Shown: positions 1 to 9,140, counted from the first letter of the stretch. The stretch is DNA of 32,901 bases from Flavobacteriales bacterium (GCA_027065715.1 JAMONO010000096.1:1-32901), one strand, 5' to 3'. Numbers and translations: made by a program. Notes: a model not told the origin generated them from the sequence alone.

Positions 1-761
1 AAAGTGATGTCGTCATAAGCATTACGCGGGCGACTATGAAAACCGAAAGCAATATTGTTTTTTTGTATATAATTCAAAATTTCGGAATGAGATACCGAAT
101 CAAATTTAATATAATCATTTTGTTGGTAAGTTTTTATTTGCGGATCTTTGGACAATACAAAAAAATTAAACCGGTCTTGGTATTGACGGGCAAAACGGAT
201 AAAATTTTCAAACCCCGAATTTTTATATGACACACTGCCCAAGTATAAAAAACCCAAAGTCTTTGAAAAATCGGGCAAAACGGTTACAAATTCGTCGCTT
301 GAAGTACCCGGTGGTAAAGCCTTATAGGGTTTTTGAACAAAAGACTTGTTTTTTAGATAAAAAAAATCGCCCATTTGCACAGTCGGAAAAACCAATTCAC
401 TACCGACCCAACTCAAAAAACGGTAACTTAACCGGTTGGCAAAATAGGTAATCTTTTTTCGAAAACCGGTATATTCTTCGGGAAACATTTCAATGTAAAC
501 ATCTCTTATAAAAACCACCAGTTTTTTTGACTTTTTCTTTAAAAGTAACAGATTAACAACATCAATCAAACCGATACGATTGGGAGCTGTTTCGACATAG
601 ACCATCTCGGCACGGGGTGCTTTTAGGGTTTTTAACAATTTGTTTTTTCCTTCAATCACATAATCGCCTTGCCGTTGAAACACCTTGATAAACATACTGA
701 TACGCGTTTTGGGTCCCAATGAAATTTTGTCTAAATGTAAAACCGAATAAATGATATTCAT
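1..761 (-). CDS. Glycosyltransferase, partial (C-terminus beyond window)
   Basis: This open reading frame is missing from the ORF track because it runs off the left edge without a stop. I translated it by hand from an ATG at 761, one base after the stop of the polymerase gene, giving about 253 codons. It begins MNIIYSVLHLDKISLGPKTR and contains VVFIRDVYIEMFPEEYTGFR, then LGFLYLGSVSYKNSGFENF and FNFFVLSKDPQ. The last stretch resembles the start of the nucleotide-sugar-binding Rossmann half of GT-B enzymes. There is no signal peptide, so it is probably a cytoplasmic enzyme adding a sugar to the lipid-linked repeat unit. It is the fifth gene of the wecC operon. The GT4-like fold is inferred from pattern and context; donor and acceptor are unknown. 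Confidence 0.72.
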   Translation of the reverse strand, partial: MNIIYSVLHLDKISLGPKTRISMFIKVFQRQGDYVIEGKNKLLKTLKAPRAEMVYVETAPNRIGLIDVVNLLLLKKKSKKLVVFIRDVYIEMFPEEYTGFRKKITYFANRLSYRFLSWVGSELVFPTVQMGDFFYLKNKSFVQKPYKALPPGTSSDEFVTVLPDFSKTLGFLYLGSVSYKNSGFENFIRFARQYQDRFNFFVLSKDPQIKTYQQNDYIKFDSVSHSEILNYIQKNNIAFGFHSRPRNAYDDIT

Positions 762-762
762 A

Positions 763-1962
763 TCAAGAAGCTTCGTTTTGAAAATTTAATTTTTTTCGGT
801 ATTTAAAAACCATCTTTTTTGAATAAGGCGAATTTAAAATATAAAAATACAGAAAAACATAAAAATAATAATTAAAATAATGTATGGATAACAAATTGGT
901 TACCGTTACAATCAAGAAAAAAGCCAAACGCGATTTGAGATTGGGCATTACCAATAAAAACAACGTGTTAAGCACTATAAAACCAAGCAATAATATCAGT
1001 CCGCCACGATGAAAAACATAATAAAAACCATTGTCTATTTCTTGAAAATGAAACCAACGACTAAAAGCCTGAACCTTCTTGTTTTCGCGGTAAATGGTGG
1101 TGCCGGCACCAAAACCTTTTCCGGTAATAAATTCGCGGGGTGTATACTTTTCGGTCTTAATCGCTTTTTTCAAATCCTCTATCCTGATTTTAAAACTCGG
1201 ATACTCCCAAGGCTTGCTGACGTATTGCAATTTTTTTTGAACCAAAATCGGTACATAAGACGAATTGACAAAGGCAACAAAAAGCAAGAACAAAACTCCG
1301 GTCAAACCTATTATTTTGGGTGAAAAAACCTTTTTTAAATCAACCAAAATCAAAAACATCAACCCCAAAATAATAAGCAAGTTCATAAAATTGGCAGCCA
1401 ATAACACATAAATAAGCGAAAAAGAAAAGGCTGCAATCAAAGTTTTATCAACCGGTTTATTTTGATACAAATAATCAAAGGCAATAAAAATAAAACCAAT
1501 CAAAGCAGGTCCCATTAGTTTGCCCCTGTATCCTACAATATTGTCGCTCCAAAAAGACGGAATAACATGAAAATACAAAAGCAAATAAATCAATAATGTC
1601 AAAAAATTGACCCAAACAAAAAAACGAATATAATTAAACTGCGGACGGTTGATAAATATTAAAAACAAAAAAAAGATAAAAAACTGAAACTTAATATCAA
1701 TAGTCGGTTTGACATGATGATACAACAATCCTTCGACCACAAATACCGTATAAACCAAAAAAGCGGCGGCAAAATAAGCCGGTAACCTAAATCGTATGGG
1801 TTGTTTAAAAATAATACTCATCAACAACAGCAAAACCGACAGTGCCACTATCAGGGCATTATATTTTTCGGTTTCTTGCAAAAAAAACAACATGGCCAAA
1901 CCTATTGCAAAGATAATCTTATTGAGGTATTTTTTTTTGATATGTATTTGATTTTCTGTCAT
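763..1962 (-). CDS. Wzy-like O-antigen/polysaccharide polymerase (multi-pass membrane protein)
   Basis: The 399-residue product is almost entirely hydrophobic helices, with about 10 to 12 membrane segments. One large soluble loop around residues 235-300 contains the segment EFITGKGFGAGTTIYRENKK. This layout, many helices plus one long periplasmic loop, is that of Wzy polymerases and the O-antigen ligase family, whose sequences are poorly conserved. In a Wzx/Wzy pathway it would join undecaprenyl-linked repeat units in the periplasm. It lies between the flippase (31-base gap) and a glycosyltransferase (1-base gap). The polymerase call depends on topology and neighbours. A ligase or another polysaccharide membrane protein is possible. 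Confidence 0.72.
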   Translation of the reverse strand: MTENQIHIKKKYLNKIIFAIGLAMLFFLQETEKYNALIVALSVLLLLMSIIFKQPIRFRLPAYFAAAFLVYTVFVVEGLLYHHVKPTIDIKFQFFIFFLFLIFINRPQFNYIRFFVWVNFLTLLIYLLLYFHVIPSFWSDNIVGYRGKLMGPALIGFIFIAFDYLYQNKPVDKTLIAAFSFSLIYVLLAANFMNLLIILGLMFLILVDLKKVFSPKIIGLTGVLFLLFVAFVNSSYVPILVQKKLQYVSKPWEYPSFKIRIEDLKKAIKTEKYTPREFITGKGFGAGTTIYRENKKVQAFSRWFHFQEIDNGFYYVFHRGGLILLLGFIVLNTLFLLVMPNLKSRLAFFLIVTVTNLLSIHYFNYYFYVFLYFYILNSPYSKKMVFKYRKKLNFQNEAS

Positions 1963-1993
1963 TAAGCAAAAACAATAAGCGGGTATTCGATTG

Positions 1994-3307
1994 TCAGGGG
2001 GTTGTTTTTCGTTTTAAAATATAATCTTTAATATGTCGTATTTCATTACCAAAGATAGTCTTTTTTACAAAATCAATAAAAGAAACACCTATAAGCGGAC
2101 GAACCAAAAAATACCAATTGGGCACATACAACAACAACATGCTGAGTGTTATGGCAACGGCAACCGTTTCGAGTGAATAGTGCGAAGCCCAAAAAATAAC
2201 AACGGGCATAATCAATAACGTAAAAATATTCCAATAAAACTCACGATATGTCTGTCCGGTAGCCGTTATCAAACTACCGATTGGATTGCCAATGGCACGC
2301 ACCAACATATATACCGACAATATTTGCACCAAAACAACAATATGATTGTATTGCGAGCCGTAAAAAACCTTGACTATCAAGGGCGCAAAAAGAATAATTA
2401 ATCCGTAAACCATTAAATTGATTGAAAAAATCAAATTGACCAGTTTCAAATAATTATTACGCAATTGGTCCATATTGTTTTGAAATTTGGATAAGACCGG
2501 CGCAGCCACATTGGTTAAAACGGGATTGATAATTTGGGCGGGACGAAAAACCAATTGTTTTGCCAAGCTGTAACCACCCAAGAGTTCGGTACCAAAAAAT
2601 TTACCTATCAACATCACGTCCAAATCACGATTAAAATAATTGACTATTTGACTACCTACCTGATAAACACCTATTTTTAAAAAAGGCTTGGTTTCGTTCC
2701 AACTAAAATGAAACCGAATGCCGTAATGTCGCAAGCCTATAATCAAAAAAGCGATACTTTGCAGACCGTATTGCATCAAAGCCGCAAAAATCAGTGCATA
2801 CACTCCAAAATCGTTTACAGCCAATAATACGGCAAAAACCAACGATACCAAACCCGAAAAAATATCGATTAAAGCAATGGTTTTAAAATCCAACTCTTTT
2901 TGTTTTATGGTTCTAAACTGTTTGCCTGTCGAAACTATTATAACGCTCAATCCCATGATAGGAATGAGTTTTTTTAAAATATCGTGATGATAAAAATGTG
3001 CTATCAAAGGAGCCGAAACCAACAATAAACCGAATAACAGCAAGCCAAAAAAAATATTGAGCCAATACAAACTGGCATATTCTCGTTTGGTAATATTTTG
3101 TTTGTGAATAATGGCGGTGCTCAATCCCATATCCATAAACAAATTGGTAAATCCCAATACAAACAATACGATAGCCATTAGTCCGAAGTCCGATTTATCG
3201 AGAAAACGAGCCAGTACGGCTATTTTTAATACGGCAATAACAGCCATGGAGGCTGAGGCTAAACTCGTCCATTTTACACCTGATATGGTCGATTTTGTTA
3301 AACTCAT
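1994..3307 (-). CDS. Wzx/WzxC-type polysaccharide flippase (MOP superfamily)
   Basis: The 437-residue multi-pass protein opens with GVKWTSLASASMAVIAVLKI and then ARFLDKSDFGLMAIVLFVLG and MDMGLSTAIIHK, the N-terminal pattern of WzxC-like MOP transporters. About 12 to 14 membrane helices follow. A mid-protein segment, YFNRDLDVMLIGKFFGTELL, also fits the family. It would move lipid-linked repeat units across the inner membrane to the polymerase. Its ATG overlaps the stop of the upstream glycosyltransferase by 4 bases (ATGA), which suggests translational coupling. The substrate probably contains ManNAcA, given wecB and wecC nearby; this is inference. Confidence 0.88.
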   Translation of the reverse strand: MSLTKSTISGVKWTSLASASMAVIAVLKIAVLARFLDKSDFGLMAIVLFVLGFTNLFMDMGLSTAIIHKQNITKREYASLYWLNIFFGLLLFGLLLVSAPLIAHFYHHDILKKLIPIMGLSVIIVSTGKQFRTIKQKELDFKTIALIDIFSGLVSLVFAVLLAVNDFGVYALIFAALMQYGLQSIAFLIIGLRHYGIRFHFSWNETKPFLKIGVYQVGSQIVNYFNRDLDVMLIGKFFGTELLGGYSLAKQLVFRPAQIINPVLTNVAAPVLSKFQNNMDQLRNNYLKLVNLIFSINLMVYGLIILFAPLIVKVFYGSQYNHIVVLVQILSVYMLVRAIGNPIGSLITATGQTYREFYWNIFTLLIMPVVIFWASHYSLETVAVAITLSMLLLYVPNWYFLVRPLIGVSFIDFVKKTIFGNEIRHIKDYILKRKTTP

Positions 3308-4494
3308 TCGGGGCGATCGTTAAATAAATGGTTCAATTCCGATAAATATAGCGATTTTATATCGAGTTTATTGTGTCGGGCATTTTTTTTCAGATTTTGC
3401 AAATGTTCCGGATTTTGCAACAAATCGGATAAAATTTGATAAATACTGTTCGCATCTTTATCAACCACATAACCGTTTTGTCCGGTTCTGACAAATTCCC
3501 AAGCCGCCGGAAAATCGGTTGTAACCACCGGTGTTCCTATAATGAACGATTCGGTTAAAGCCAAAGGCTGAGCTTCGTAATCGGAAGTCAGCACAAACAA
3601 ATCGGCATGTTTGACATACGGATACGGATTGGGTTGAAAACCCGTAAAAATCAAAACGCCTGTCAAACCGGCTTCTTCGGCTTGTTTTTTCAAAGAAGAT
3701 AAGTCTTTGCCGTCGCCGACCACATACCATTTAAAAGCAACTTTATTTTCTTGTAATTTTTGAGCCGCTTGCAATATCCTGTCAATTCGTTTTTGTTGGT
3801 TATCAATACGAGCAACCGTTACCAATACCGGCGTATTTTTATTTTGATAAGGATTAAAAGCATCGGCTTTTCGGTTAATGGTTTGCGCATCGATATAATT
3901 ATGCACATAATAAGATTTGGATTTGAACTCCGGTGCCATTTCATCTAATTGTTGTTTACAGCCTTCCGATACATTGACAATTTTGTCAAAATCTGCATAA
4001 CGCCGTAAAACATAAGAACGGTCAAATCCCAATTTATCCAAATCGTTGTGTATCCAAGCTATTTTTTGTGAGGCACTGACCGCATGCAAAACAAAATCGT
4101 TGGTACCGGTCAAAACATCGTGAACGGGAATATCGTTTGAATACGAAACGGCAATATCGTAATGTTCGGGCAATCGCAATCGTTTTATTAAAAACAATCT
4201 GCTGCGATTAATACCTATGATTTTAGCCAGTAACTTCACCGATAAAAAAATCGGTATTTGAAACCACGGTAATTTTTTTAAGGCTTCTTTTTTTCGTATA
4301 TACAAAAATTTGAGCCAAAAAGGCACATAAAACTTAATATGCTCGAGGTTTTTAAATTTTTCGTCAAAATAAGGGTCAAAAACTACCCAATCTACCTGCC
4401 AATCGGTTTCTTTTTTTAACAAGTGCAAAGCATTGTAAAGCGATCCTGCAATACCGCCCATTTTCATGTGTTGATTGACAAATAATATTTTCAT
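3304..4494 (-). CDS. Glycosyltransferase family 4 (GT-B)
   Basis: The 396-residue product has the GT-B two-domain plan. The N-terminal acceptor half starts MKILFVNQHMKMGGIAGSLY, with the glycine-rich loop typical of GT4 enzymes. The C-terminal half has LVTVARIDNQQKRIDRIL, WYVVGDGKDL and FTGFQPNPYPYVKHADLFVL. These are followed by the E-x7-E-type donor-site region EAQPLALTESFIIGTPVV. It is predicted to be a cytoplasmic, retaining transferase that elongates the repeat unit. Its ATG follows the wecC stop with no gap (TAAATG) and its end overlaps the flippase start, so all three genes are probably coupled. Donor and acceptor sugars cannot be deduced. Confidence 0.9.
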   Translation of the reverse strand: MKILFVNQHMKMGGIAGSLYNALHLLKKETDWQVDWVVFDPYFDEKFKNLEHIKFYVPFWLKFLYIRKKEALKKLPWFQIPIFLSVKLLAKIIGINRSRLFLIKRLRLPEHYDIAVSYSNDIPVHDVLTGTNDFVLHAVSASQKIAWIHNDLDKLGFDRSYVLRRYADFDKIVNVSEGCKQQLDEMAPEFKSKSYYVHNYIDAQTINRKADAFNPYQNKNTPVLVTVARIDNQQKRIDRILQAAQKLQENKVAFKWYVVGDGKDLSSLKKQAEEAGLTGVLIFTGFQPNPYPYVKHADLFVLTSDYEAQPLALTESFIIGTPVVTTDFPAAWEFVRTGQNGYVVDKDANSIYQILSDLLQNPEHLQNLKKNARHNKLDIKSLYLSELNHLFNDRPE

Positions 4495-5697
4495 TTATAC
4501 GATATTTACAAAATCAAAAACCGGCTTTTCGGAGGGTATTTGAAGACCTTTAAATTCTTTATGTCCAACCAAAAACGCAATTATATCGGCTTGTTGCAAG
4601 GCTTCATCGGGTTGAAACAATTCAAATTCGTTTGATGTATCGATATTGGGTTCAACAGCTACCACATCAAAGCCTTGTATTTTTAAACTGCGAGCCACAT
4701 ATAAGGAAGGCGATTCGCGTAAATCGTCGATATCGGGTTTAAAAGCCAACCCCATGGCAGCTATCAAAGGTTTTTTGTCGTTTTTTAATTCAAATTGCAA
4801 AGCGGCGTTTTTAATTTTTTCAATAACCCATTCGGTTTTGTAGTTATTGATTTCGCGTGCCGTTCTTATAAGGCGTGCTTCTTTGCCAAATTCCGACACG
4901 ATAAACCAAGGATCAACCGCAATACAATGTCCGCCTACACCGGTACCGGGTCGTAATATATTGACCCGCGGGTGTTTATTGGCAAGTTCGATAAGTTCCC
5001 AAACATCGATACCGGCTTTGTCGCTGATGATTGACAATTCATTGGCAAAAGCGATTTGCACGTCGCGAGACGAATTTTCGACCAATTTAACCATTTCGGC
5101 GGTGCGTGCATTGGTCGGATATAAGTCGCCTTGCACAAATTGACGGTAAAAATCAATGGCTTTTTGTGTAGATCTCTTATCAATACCTCCAATGGCACGA
5201 TCGTTATGTGCCAATTCGTAAATAATATTGCCGGGTAACACGCGTTCGGGACAGTATGCCATAAAAATTTCGTTTTGAAGTTCGGGACGTTCGGCATATA
5301 TCAAATCTCTCATTTTTTCGGTTGTACCCACCGGACTGGTCGATTCGATGATAAACAAATTGCCTTTTTGTAAGTGCGGAATAATGGCTTTGGTTGCCGA
5401 TTCTACATAAGAAATATCGGGTTTATTGCCTTCTCTGACCGGTGTAGGAACGGTAATAATAAAAACCTCAGCCGGTTGCACCTCGGTCGCCGCTTTCAAA
5501 TTGCCTTCTGAAACCACCTTGGTAACCAAACCTTCCAAATCGGGTTCAACAATATGTATTTTGCCTTTATTTATGGTATCAACCACTTCGGATTTGACAT
5601 CTATACCTAACACTTTTATGCCTTTGGAAGCTATCAAGGCAGCTGTGGGCAAACCTATATAGCCCAAACCCATCATAACAACTTGATTGTTTTTCAT
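4495..5697 (-). CDS. wecC: UDP-N-acetyl-D-mannosamine dehydrogenase
   Basis: This enzyme oxidises UDP-ManNAc to UDP-ManNAcA with two NAD+. The N-terminal Rossmann motif is GLGYIGLPTAALIASKG. Family motifs CPERVLPG, EMVKLVENSSRDVQIAFANE and GTGVGGHCIAVDPWFIV follow, the last holding the catalytic Cys. The C-terminal UDP-binding domain has GLAFKPDIDDLRESPS. WecC is favoured over UDP-glucose dehydrogenases by the GVGGHCIAVDPW form and by wecB next door. The ORF track starts at a TTG at 5727, but a -7 box (5725-5732) covers that codon, so I use the ATG at 5697, giving about 400 residues. It is first in the polysaccharide operon. UDP-GalNAc or UDP-ManNAc-type relatives are the alternative. Confidence 0.93.
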   Translation of the reverse strand: MKNNQVVMMGLGYIGLPTAALIASKGIKVLGIDVKSEVVDTINKGKIHIVEPDLEGLVTKVVSEGNLKAATEVQPAEVFIITVPTPVREGNKPDISYVESATKAIIPHLQKGNLFIIESTSPVGTTEKMRDLIYAERPELQNEIFMAYCPERVLPGNIIYELAHNDRAIGGIDKRSTQKAIDFYRQFVQGDLYPTNARTAEMVKLVENSSRDVQIAFANELSIISDKAGIDVWELIELANKHPRVNILRPGTGVGGHCIAVDPWFIVSEFGKEARLIRTAREINNYKTEWVIEKIKNAALQFELKNDKKPLIAAMGLAFKPDIDDLRESPSLYVARSLKIQGFDVVAVEPNIDTSNEFELFQPDEALQQADIIAFLVGHKEFKGLQIPSEKPVFDFVNIV

Positions 5698-5724
5698 CGG
5701 ATATATTTGTTTTTTTTGAATGAA

Positions 5725-5732
5725 CAAATATA
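5725..5732 (-). promoter_or_regulatory. Bacteroidota -7 box TATATTTG upstream of wecC
   Basis: The minus strand reads TATATTTG, a perfect TAnnTTTG match, about 27 bases before the ATG at 5697. A TTTG lies further upstream, but the spacing is shorter than the usual 17-23 bases, so the -33 element is not assigned. The box places the transcription start downstream of the TTG used by the ORF track. Confidence 0.6.
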
Positions 5733-5791
5733 GAACAATTTCGTCAAAGGTTTACCGTTTCAATTTTAGTTTTACCAATGGCAAAAAAGAT

Positions 5792-5799
5792 TATATTTG
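5792..5799 (+). promoter_or_regulatory. Bacteroidota -7 box TATATTTG upstream of wecB
   Basis: This is a perfect TAnnTTTG match 23 bases before the wecB ATG, in the 125-base gap between the divergent wecB and wecC. The -33 region is T-rich without a clean TTG. The pair of outward-facing boxes suggests separate transcription of wecB and of the wecC operon. Confidence 0.6.
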
Positions 5800-5822
5800 C
5801 AACAAATTGAACACCGCTTGGT

Positions 5823-6944
5823 ATGAAAAAAGCACTTTTTATATTCGGCACACGTCCCGAAGCTATCAAAATGGCTCCGGTAGTGCAATATTTTAAACAA
5901 TTTCCGCAACAAATTGAAACCAAAGTTTGTGTTACGGCACAACACCGTGAAATGTTGGATCAAGTATTGGATTTTTTTGATATTCAACCCGATTACGATT
6001 TGAATTTGATGAAAAAAGGGCAAAATTTATTTGAATTGTCTGCTCGAATATTGACACATTTACATCCGGTTTTGGATCGATACCGCCCCGATTTGGTATT
6101 GGTTCACGGCGACACGACCACCACTATGATGGGAAGTATTGCCGCTTTTTACGGCGGTGCCAAAATAGGACATATAGAAGCCGGCTTACGCACTCACAAC
6201 AAATATGCTCCCTTTCCCGAAGAAATCAACCGGCAGATAACCGGTCGCGTAACCGACTTTCATTTTGCACCCACTCGCAAAGCCAAAGAAAATTTATTAC
6301 TCGAAAACACTGCTGAAAAAAACATCGTTATTACCGGCAATACCGTTATCGACGCCCTATACAGCGGCATGAAAAAATTGGAAACATACGAAGATCAAGA
6401 AATCAAACAACTCAAAAACATAGTCGATACCGACAAAAAATTGGTTTTGGTTACCGGACACAGGCGTGAAAATTTCGGAGAAGGTTTTATCAACATTTGT
6501 CTTGCCATAAAAGAGATTGCCGAACAAAACCCAAATGTACAAGTTATTTATCCCGTGCATCTCAACCCGAATGTGCAAAAACCCGTTTTTGATATTTTGG
6601 GCAATATATCAAACGTTCATTTGATAGACCCGCTCAGTTATCCTGCATTTTTGTGGTTAATGAACCAATCATTTATGATTATTACCGATAGTGGCGGCAT
6701 ACAAGAAGAAGCACCGAGTTTGGGCAAACCCGTTTTGGTTATGCGCGAAACAACCGAACGTCCCGAAGCGGTTGAAGCCGGAACCGTCTTATTGGTTGGA
6801 ACCGATAAACAAAAAATTGTAAATACAACAAACGAATTGCTGCAAGAAGGCTATTTGTATCAACAAATGAAAAAAAGTCATAACCCGTATGGCGACGGCA
6901 AAGCCTCGCAACGGATATTTGATTTTGTAATGAATAATTTATAA
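5823..6944 (+). CDS. wecB: UDP-N-acetylglucosamine 2-epimerase (non-hydrolysing)
   Basis: This enzyme converts UDP-GlcNAc to UDP-ManNAc, the substrate of WecC. The 373-residue length is typical. Family motifs are present in order: FGTRPEAIKMAPVV at the start, VHGDTTTTMMGSIAAFYGG, GHIEAGLRTHNKYAPFPEE, ITGNTVIDAL, VTGHRRENFGEGF and DSGGIQEEAPSLGKPVLVMR. The last two carry active-site and UDP-binding residues. It is a GT-B-like cytoplasmic enzyme. It is divergent from wecC and its 3' end overlaps the ATL gene tail to tail by 6 bases, with TTA shared as Leu here and as a stop on the other strand. Function is secure; the polymer it feeds is inferred. Confidence 0.96.
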   Translation: MKKALFIFGTRPEAIKMAPVVQYFKQFPQQIETKVCVTAQHREMLDQVLDFFDIQPDYDLNLMKKGQNLFELSARILTHLHPVLDRYRPDLVLVHGDTTTTMMGSIAAFYGGAKIGHIEAGLRTHNKYAPFPEEINRQITGRVTDFHFAPTRKAKENLLLENTAEKNIVITGNTVIDALYSGMKKLETYEDQEIKQLKNIVDTDKKLVLVTGHRRENFGEGFINICLAIKEIAEQNPNVQVIYPVHLNPNVQKPVFDILGNISNVHLIDPLSYPAFLWLMNQSFMIITDSGGIQEEAPSLGKPVLVMRETTERPEAVEAGTVLLVGTDKQKIVNTTNELLQEGYLYQQMKKSHNPYGDGKASQRIFDFVMNNL

Positions 6945-7283
6945 TCGGATTTTATTTAGATGTAAACAAGGATTCCAAAAATATTTTTCCATATTGACAA
7001 TTCGGTCGTTTGTTACTTCAATACCTTCGTTTTCGAGTAATTGTTGCATCAAATTAACACCTTCAAAATGGATTTTGCCGGTGAGCAAACCTTGTTTATT
7101 GACAACACGATGAGCCGGTATGTCGCTGTTGCCTTTTTGACTATTAAGCACCCAGCCTACCATACGGGCACTGCGTTTATTGCCCAAACATTCGGCAATG
7201 GCACCATAAGTGGTAATTTTGCCCGGTGGAATTTGTCTTACTATTTGCAAAACCTTATGATAAAAAGATTTTGTTGTTTGCAT
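6939..7283 (-). CDS. Alkyltransferase-like protein (ATL, MGMT family without catalytic Cys)
   Basis: This small protein has the C-terminal DNA-binding domain of O6-alkylguanine-DNA alkyltransferase. Motifs are VLQIVRQIPPGKITTYGAIA, then GNKRSARMVGWVLNSQKG, then IPAHRVVNKQGLL. The alkyl-accepting Cys of the PCHRV motif is Ala here (PAHRV), so it should bind alkylated guanine without repairing it. Known ATLs flag such lesions for nucleotide excision repair; some, such as the Thermus one as I recall it, also carry Ala. The ORF track starts at 7319 inside uvrC. I prefer the ATG at 7283 (MQTTKSFYHK, about 114 residues), which leaves 4 bases after the uvrC stop and matches the usual family N-terminus. 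Confidence 0.88.
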   Translation of the reverse strand: MQTTKSFYHKVLQIVRQIPPGKITTYGAIAECLGNKRSARMVGWVLNSQKGNSDIPAHRVVNKQGLLTGKIHFEGVNLMQQLLENEGIEVTNDRIVNMEKYFWNPCLHLNKIRL

Positions 7284-7287
7284 GTTT

Positions 7288-9093
7288 CTAAATTTTGGTT
7301 TTATTATCTTCACCGTCATGAAACCAATTCCGTATAATACCGGCTTTGTGTTTACCTACCACTTTTTTTAACTCCTCGTATGAAGCATTTTTGATACGTT
7401 TTACCGATTTAAAATGTCGCAACAACAAAGCAATGGTTTTATTGCCGATACCTTTTATCAATTCCAGTTCGGTTTGCAAACCCGATTTAATCCGTTTTTT
7501 GCGATGAAATGTTATACCAAAACGGTGGGCTTCGTCGCGTGCTTTTTGTATCACACGCAAAGTTTCCGATTTTTTGTCGAGATATAAGGGGACGGAATCG
7601 CCCGGAAAATATATTTCTTCCAATCGTTTGGCTATTCCTATAATGGAAATTTGTCCGTATAAACCCAATTTTTTTAAACTTTTGACTGCCGAAGACAATT
7701 GTCCTTTACCCCCATCGACTATGATCAATTGCGGCAAAGCCTTTCCTTCTTCGAGCAATCGTTTGTAACGACGTTCAACAATTTCTTCCATCGAAGCAAA
7801 ATCATTGGGTCCCGTTACGGTTTTGATATTAAAATGACGATATTCTTTTTTGACGGGTTTGCCGTTTTTAAATACCACACAAGCCGCTACCGGATTTGTT
7901 CCTTGTATATTGGAGTTGTCAAAACATTCGATATGACGCGGTTCTGTCGGCAAACGTAAATCTTGTTGCATTTGTTTCATCAAACGATTTACATGTTTTT
8001 CGGGGTCGGTCAATTGCAATTGTTTGAGTTTTTCCAACCTGAAATATACGGCATTGCGATGCGAAAGTTCCAACAAACGTTTTTTATCGCCTTTTTGCGG
8101 AATACTCTTTTTGACCGAGGGCAAAATATCTATGACAAAAGGCACATACATTTCTTTGGTTTGCAAATCAAAACGCGTGCGAATTTCAACAATGGCAAGT
8201 TCTAACAAATCTTTGTCGGTTTCGTCGAGTTTTTTCTTTATTTCGAGTGTATGCGAACGTATAATGGCACCGTGTCCCACTTGCAAAAAATTGACATAAG
8301 CAGTCGAGGCATCCGATACTATATTGTAAACTTCAACATTGTTGATAGTCGGATTAACTACCGTAGAACGAGCTTGATAGTTTTGTAACGAATCTATTTT
8401 TTCTTTGATGTCTTGTGCTTTTTCAAACTCAAGTAGTGCCGCATGTTTTTGCATTTCTTTTTTAAAATAAACCAAAGCGTCTTTAAAATTCCCTTTTATT
8501 ATTTTTCGTATCTGCTTGATATTTTGTTCGTAATCTTGTTCGGTTTGCAAGCCGACACAAGGCGCTTTGCATAAACCGATGTGGTAGTCCAAACAAACCT
8601 CAAATTTACCGGCTTTGATATTTTGAGCGGACAAATTGAATTTGCAACTACGCAACGGATACAATTGATGAATTAGTTCCAACAAAGTGCGAGCGGTTTT
8701 TACCGACGGATAAGGTCCGTAATATTCGGAGCCGTCTTTTACAATGTTTCGGGTTAAAAAAACACGCGGAAAAGCTTCTTTTTTGATACATATCCACGGA
8801 TAAGTTTTGTCATCTTTGAGCATGACATTATACTTGGGTTGATATTTTTTAATCAAAACATTTTCGAGCAACAAAGCATCGGTTTCGGTTTCTACTACAA
8901 TATGTCTGATGTCCGCTATTTTTTCCACCAACATTTTGGTCTTTCCCGATTGGGTTTTGGAAAAATAAGACGACACCCTTTTTTTCAAATTCTTTGCCTT
9001 TCCGACATATATAATAACCCCTTGTTTATCAACAAATTGATATACGCCCGGATTGTTTGGCAAGGTCTTTGTTATTTGTCGTAGTGCATTCAA
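7288..9093 (-). CDS. uvrC: Excinuclease ABC subunit C
   Basis: UvrC makes the two incisions in bacterial nucleotide excision repair. The 601 residues hold all expected parts. A GIY-YIG nuclease domain lies near residues 14-95 (GVYQF at 16, IIYVGKAKNLKKRV, catalytic-type Glu in LLLENVLIKKY). Four cysteines at about 150, 167, 175 and 179 match the iron-sulfur cluster ligands reported for UvrC. A UVR coiled segment near 215-240 follows (LLEFEKAQDIKEKIDSLQ). The RNase H-like 5' nuclease domain has IECFDNSNIQGTNPVA, LIIVDGGKGQLSSA and RDEAHRFGITFHR. A C-terminal helix-hairpin-helix pair starts at LELIKGIGNKTIALLLRHF. It is probably co-transcribed with the ATL gene. Confidence 0.98.
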   Translation of the reverse strand: MNALRQITKTLPNNPGVYQFVDKQGVIIYVGKAKNLKKRVSSYFSKTQSGKTKMLVEKIADIRHIVVETETDALLLENVLIKKYQPKYNVMLKDDKTYPWICIKKEAFPRVFLTRNIVKDGSEYYGPYPSVKTARTLLELIHQLYPLRSCKFNLSAQNIKAGKFEVCLDYHIGLCKAPCVGLQTEQDYEQNIKQIRKIIKGNFKDALVYFKKEMQKHAALLEFEKAQDIKEKIDSLQNYQARSTVVNPTINNVEVYNIVSDASTAYVNFLQVGHGAIIRSHTLEIKKKLDETDKDLLELAIVEIRTRFDLQTKEMYVPFVIDILPSVKKSIPQKGDKKRLLELSHRNAVYFRLEKLKQLQLTDPEKHVNRLMKQMQQDLRLPTEPRHIECFDNSNIQGTNPVAACVVFKNGKPVKKEYRHFNIKTVTGPNDFASMEEIVERRYKRLLEEGKALPQLIIVDGGKGQLSSAVKSLKKLGLYGQISIIGIAKRLEEIYFPGDSVPLYLDKKSETLRVIQKARDEAHRFGITFHRKKRIKSGLQTELELIKGIGNKTIALLLRHFKSVKRIKNASYEELKKVVGKHKAGIIRNWFHDGEDNKTKI

Positions 9094-9140
9094 TTGACAG
9101 ATATTTTTTTAAGCCTTTAAAGCTATAAAATAAATTTGAG

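Noticed and set aside
36-451. Two plus-strand ORFs (64 and 74 aa)
   Set aside because: They are shadows of the truncated minus-strand glycosyltransferase, which has a continuous frame through 1-761 and matches operon spacing.
6939-7319. Active O6-methylguanine methyltransferase
   Set aside because: The acceptor Cys is replaced by Ala in PAHRV, so alkyl transfer should be impossible.
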